From Varroa destructor (Eukaryota; Arthropoda; Arachnida; Mesostigmata; Varroidae), in the NCBI RefSeq assembly GCF_002443255.2, contig NW_019211454.1:58244608-58308607 (forward strand): a stretch of DNA of 64,000 bases, in the 5' to 3' direction. Position 1 is the first letter of the stretch, and each line of letters begins with the position of its first letter. Under the pieces are notes generated by a model, which was not told where the DNA came from, searched no databases, and saw only the letters and a list, made by a program, of their open reading frames with translations. Shown here piece after piece: positions 63,118-64,000 of this stretch. Both the position numbers and the translations under genes were made by a program.

Positions 63118-63835
63118 TGCTCCGCCCGGGGAGAGATGCCGCGACTTGTCCGGCTGTTGCTATTTTCATTGTTGCTGATGTGTATTACATCCGAAACGAT
63201 GCGATACACCACTTAGCCCCATCGGCATTAGCTCAAACTGCCGTTTAATTCTGAGAGCTGACAAGACCGAAGTCTCGCCAATCAACAGCACGACGGGCAA
63301 GTGTGTTTATGATAGCATTAAAGTCGAGATCGACAATACGCACCAGTAATAATGGTAGTGGCAGTATTTACGGACTCTATTCCGAGGACATGTGCCTAAG
63401 TTTAGCAGGCAAAGACGTTGCCACCCGCTGCGTTACCGGTTAGACTAAGTTATTACATGCTGAACTGGTTGTTGACAAGGGGCGAAAATGATATGGCAGA
63501 TGTTTAGTCCAAGTTATTTCCAATATGTATAGCGTTTTATTTAATATCGACCTATTAATAAAACGTAATAAAGCAATAACGACGATCGTTCTGTCTTGAT
63601 AGTTTTCACTATTCGTCTATGTATATTCTCGGGGTTGCGATTTTAGGTACTGGTAGGGGCCCTATTGATAGAGCTGTCTATTAAACAACGAATAGTTTTT
63701 TCAGGCCGTTTTGGTATTGGCCACAATCCTTACACGGGTTATTTCAGGTGAGCTTTGACGTAAGTCAATTAGGGGTTCATTTTACGCGCATAGTGATTGT
63801 TCAATGTATTCCGTTCGAACGAGAGGCATAAGAGT

Positions 63836-63973
63836 ATACGGTGGTTCGTATTTCTATTTCCTAGTTTAATCTGTGAGCACACGCTACGGGTATTTAGAAG
63901 CACCATACGGTGGTTCGTATTTCTATTTCCTAGTTTAATCGGTGAGCACACGCTACGGGTATTTAGAAGCACC
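63836..63973. repeat. 69-bp tandem duplication, one mismatch
   Basis: Copies 63836-63904 and 63905-63973 differ only at one base (aatcTgtg versus aatcGgtg). The unit starts 'atacggtggttcgtatttct' and ends 'tttagaagcacc'. More copies may lie beyond the window edge only if interrupted, since the third copy does not start. Confidence 0.95.
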
Positions 63974-64000
63974 TATTTCTTATAGGTCTAACTCAAACGC

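Larger units (their letters stand above)
59721..63835. other. Non-coding flank with simple repeats
   Basis: Apart from the listed G, C and GT runs and a tRNA-like fragment, no supported gene was seen. Confidence 0.45.

Overview
The window reads as nuclear DNA of an arthropod, most likely a mite or tick (Acari). The genes are broken by short GT-AG introns, the spacers are AT-rich with many (TA)n tracts, and there are degenerate retroelement pieces and a tRNA-derived SINE-like family. The assignment to Acari is an inference from the look of the sulfotransferase and the kinase; no bacterial-style operons, ribosome binding sites or CRISPR arrays were seen.

Three multi-exon genes can be reconstructed by joining exons whose splice phases all agree. 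(1) A TBK1/IKK-epsilon kinase on the plus strand (14236-20059, 13 coding exons, 764 aa) with an intact kinase domain, ubiquitin-like domain, coiled coils and C-terminal helix. (2) A cytosolic-type PAPS sulfotransferase on the minus strand (25344-22463, 5 exons, 294 aa), convergent with the kinase gene, with a variant 5'-phosphosulfate loop. (3) Arfaptin, a BAR-domain protein, on the minus strand (46369-44481, 5 exons, 298 aa); a long low-complexity exon at 51514-50810 is phase-compatible with it and may be its upstream exon.

A fourth strong coding region is an intronless 403-codon ORF (9574-10785) that I could not assign to any family; just downstream of it lies an exact 72-bp tandem duplication. 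Weaker single-exon candidates are at 12907-13014, 30125-30358 (possible small secreted protein), 37649-38169 (possible CUB-like exons), 42963-43446 (two phase-compatible exons) and 56965-57046 (proline-rich).

Layout: 1-9.5 kb is gene-poor and holds SINE copies and a Ty3/Gypsy RNase H relic near 7.3-7.5 kb; 9.5-11.4 kb is the orphan ORF and its duplicated 3' flank; 14-20.5 kb is the kinase; 22-25.4 kb is the sulfotransferase; 25.5-42 kb is mostly gene-poor, with hairpins, microsatellites and a non-LTR reverse transcriptase relic near 40.6 kb; 42-47 kb is arfaptin and a possible neighbour; 48-64 kb is mostly non-coding, with GC-rich islands (48.4, 51.3, 52.5, 58.3-59.7 kb) that look like promoter or 5' UTR sequence, long G and C runs, and a 69-bp tandem duplication at the right edge.

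The genes do not form an obvious functional unit: immune/autophagy signalling, sulfonation, and Golgi membrane shaping. No convincing new system was found. The items most worth following up are the orphan intronless protein, the SINE family, and the set of perfect short-loop hairpins.
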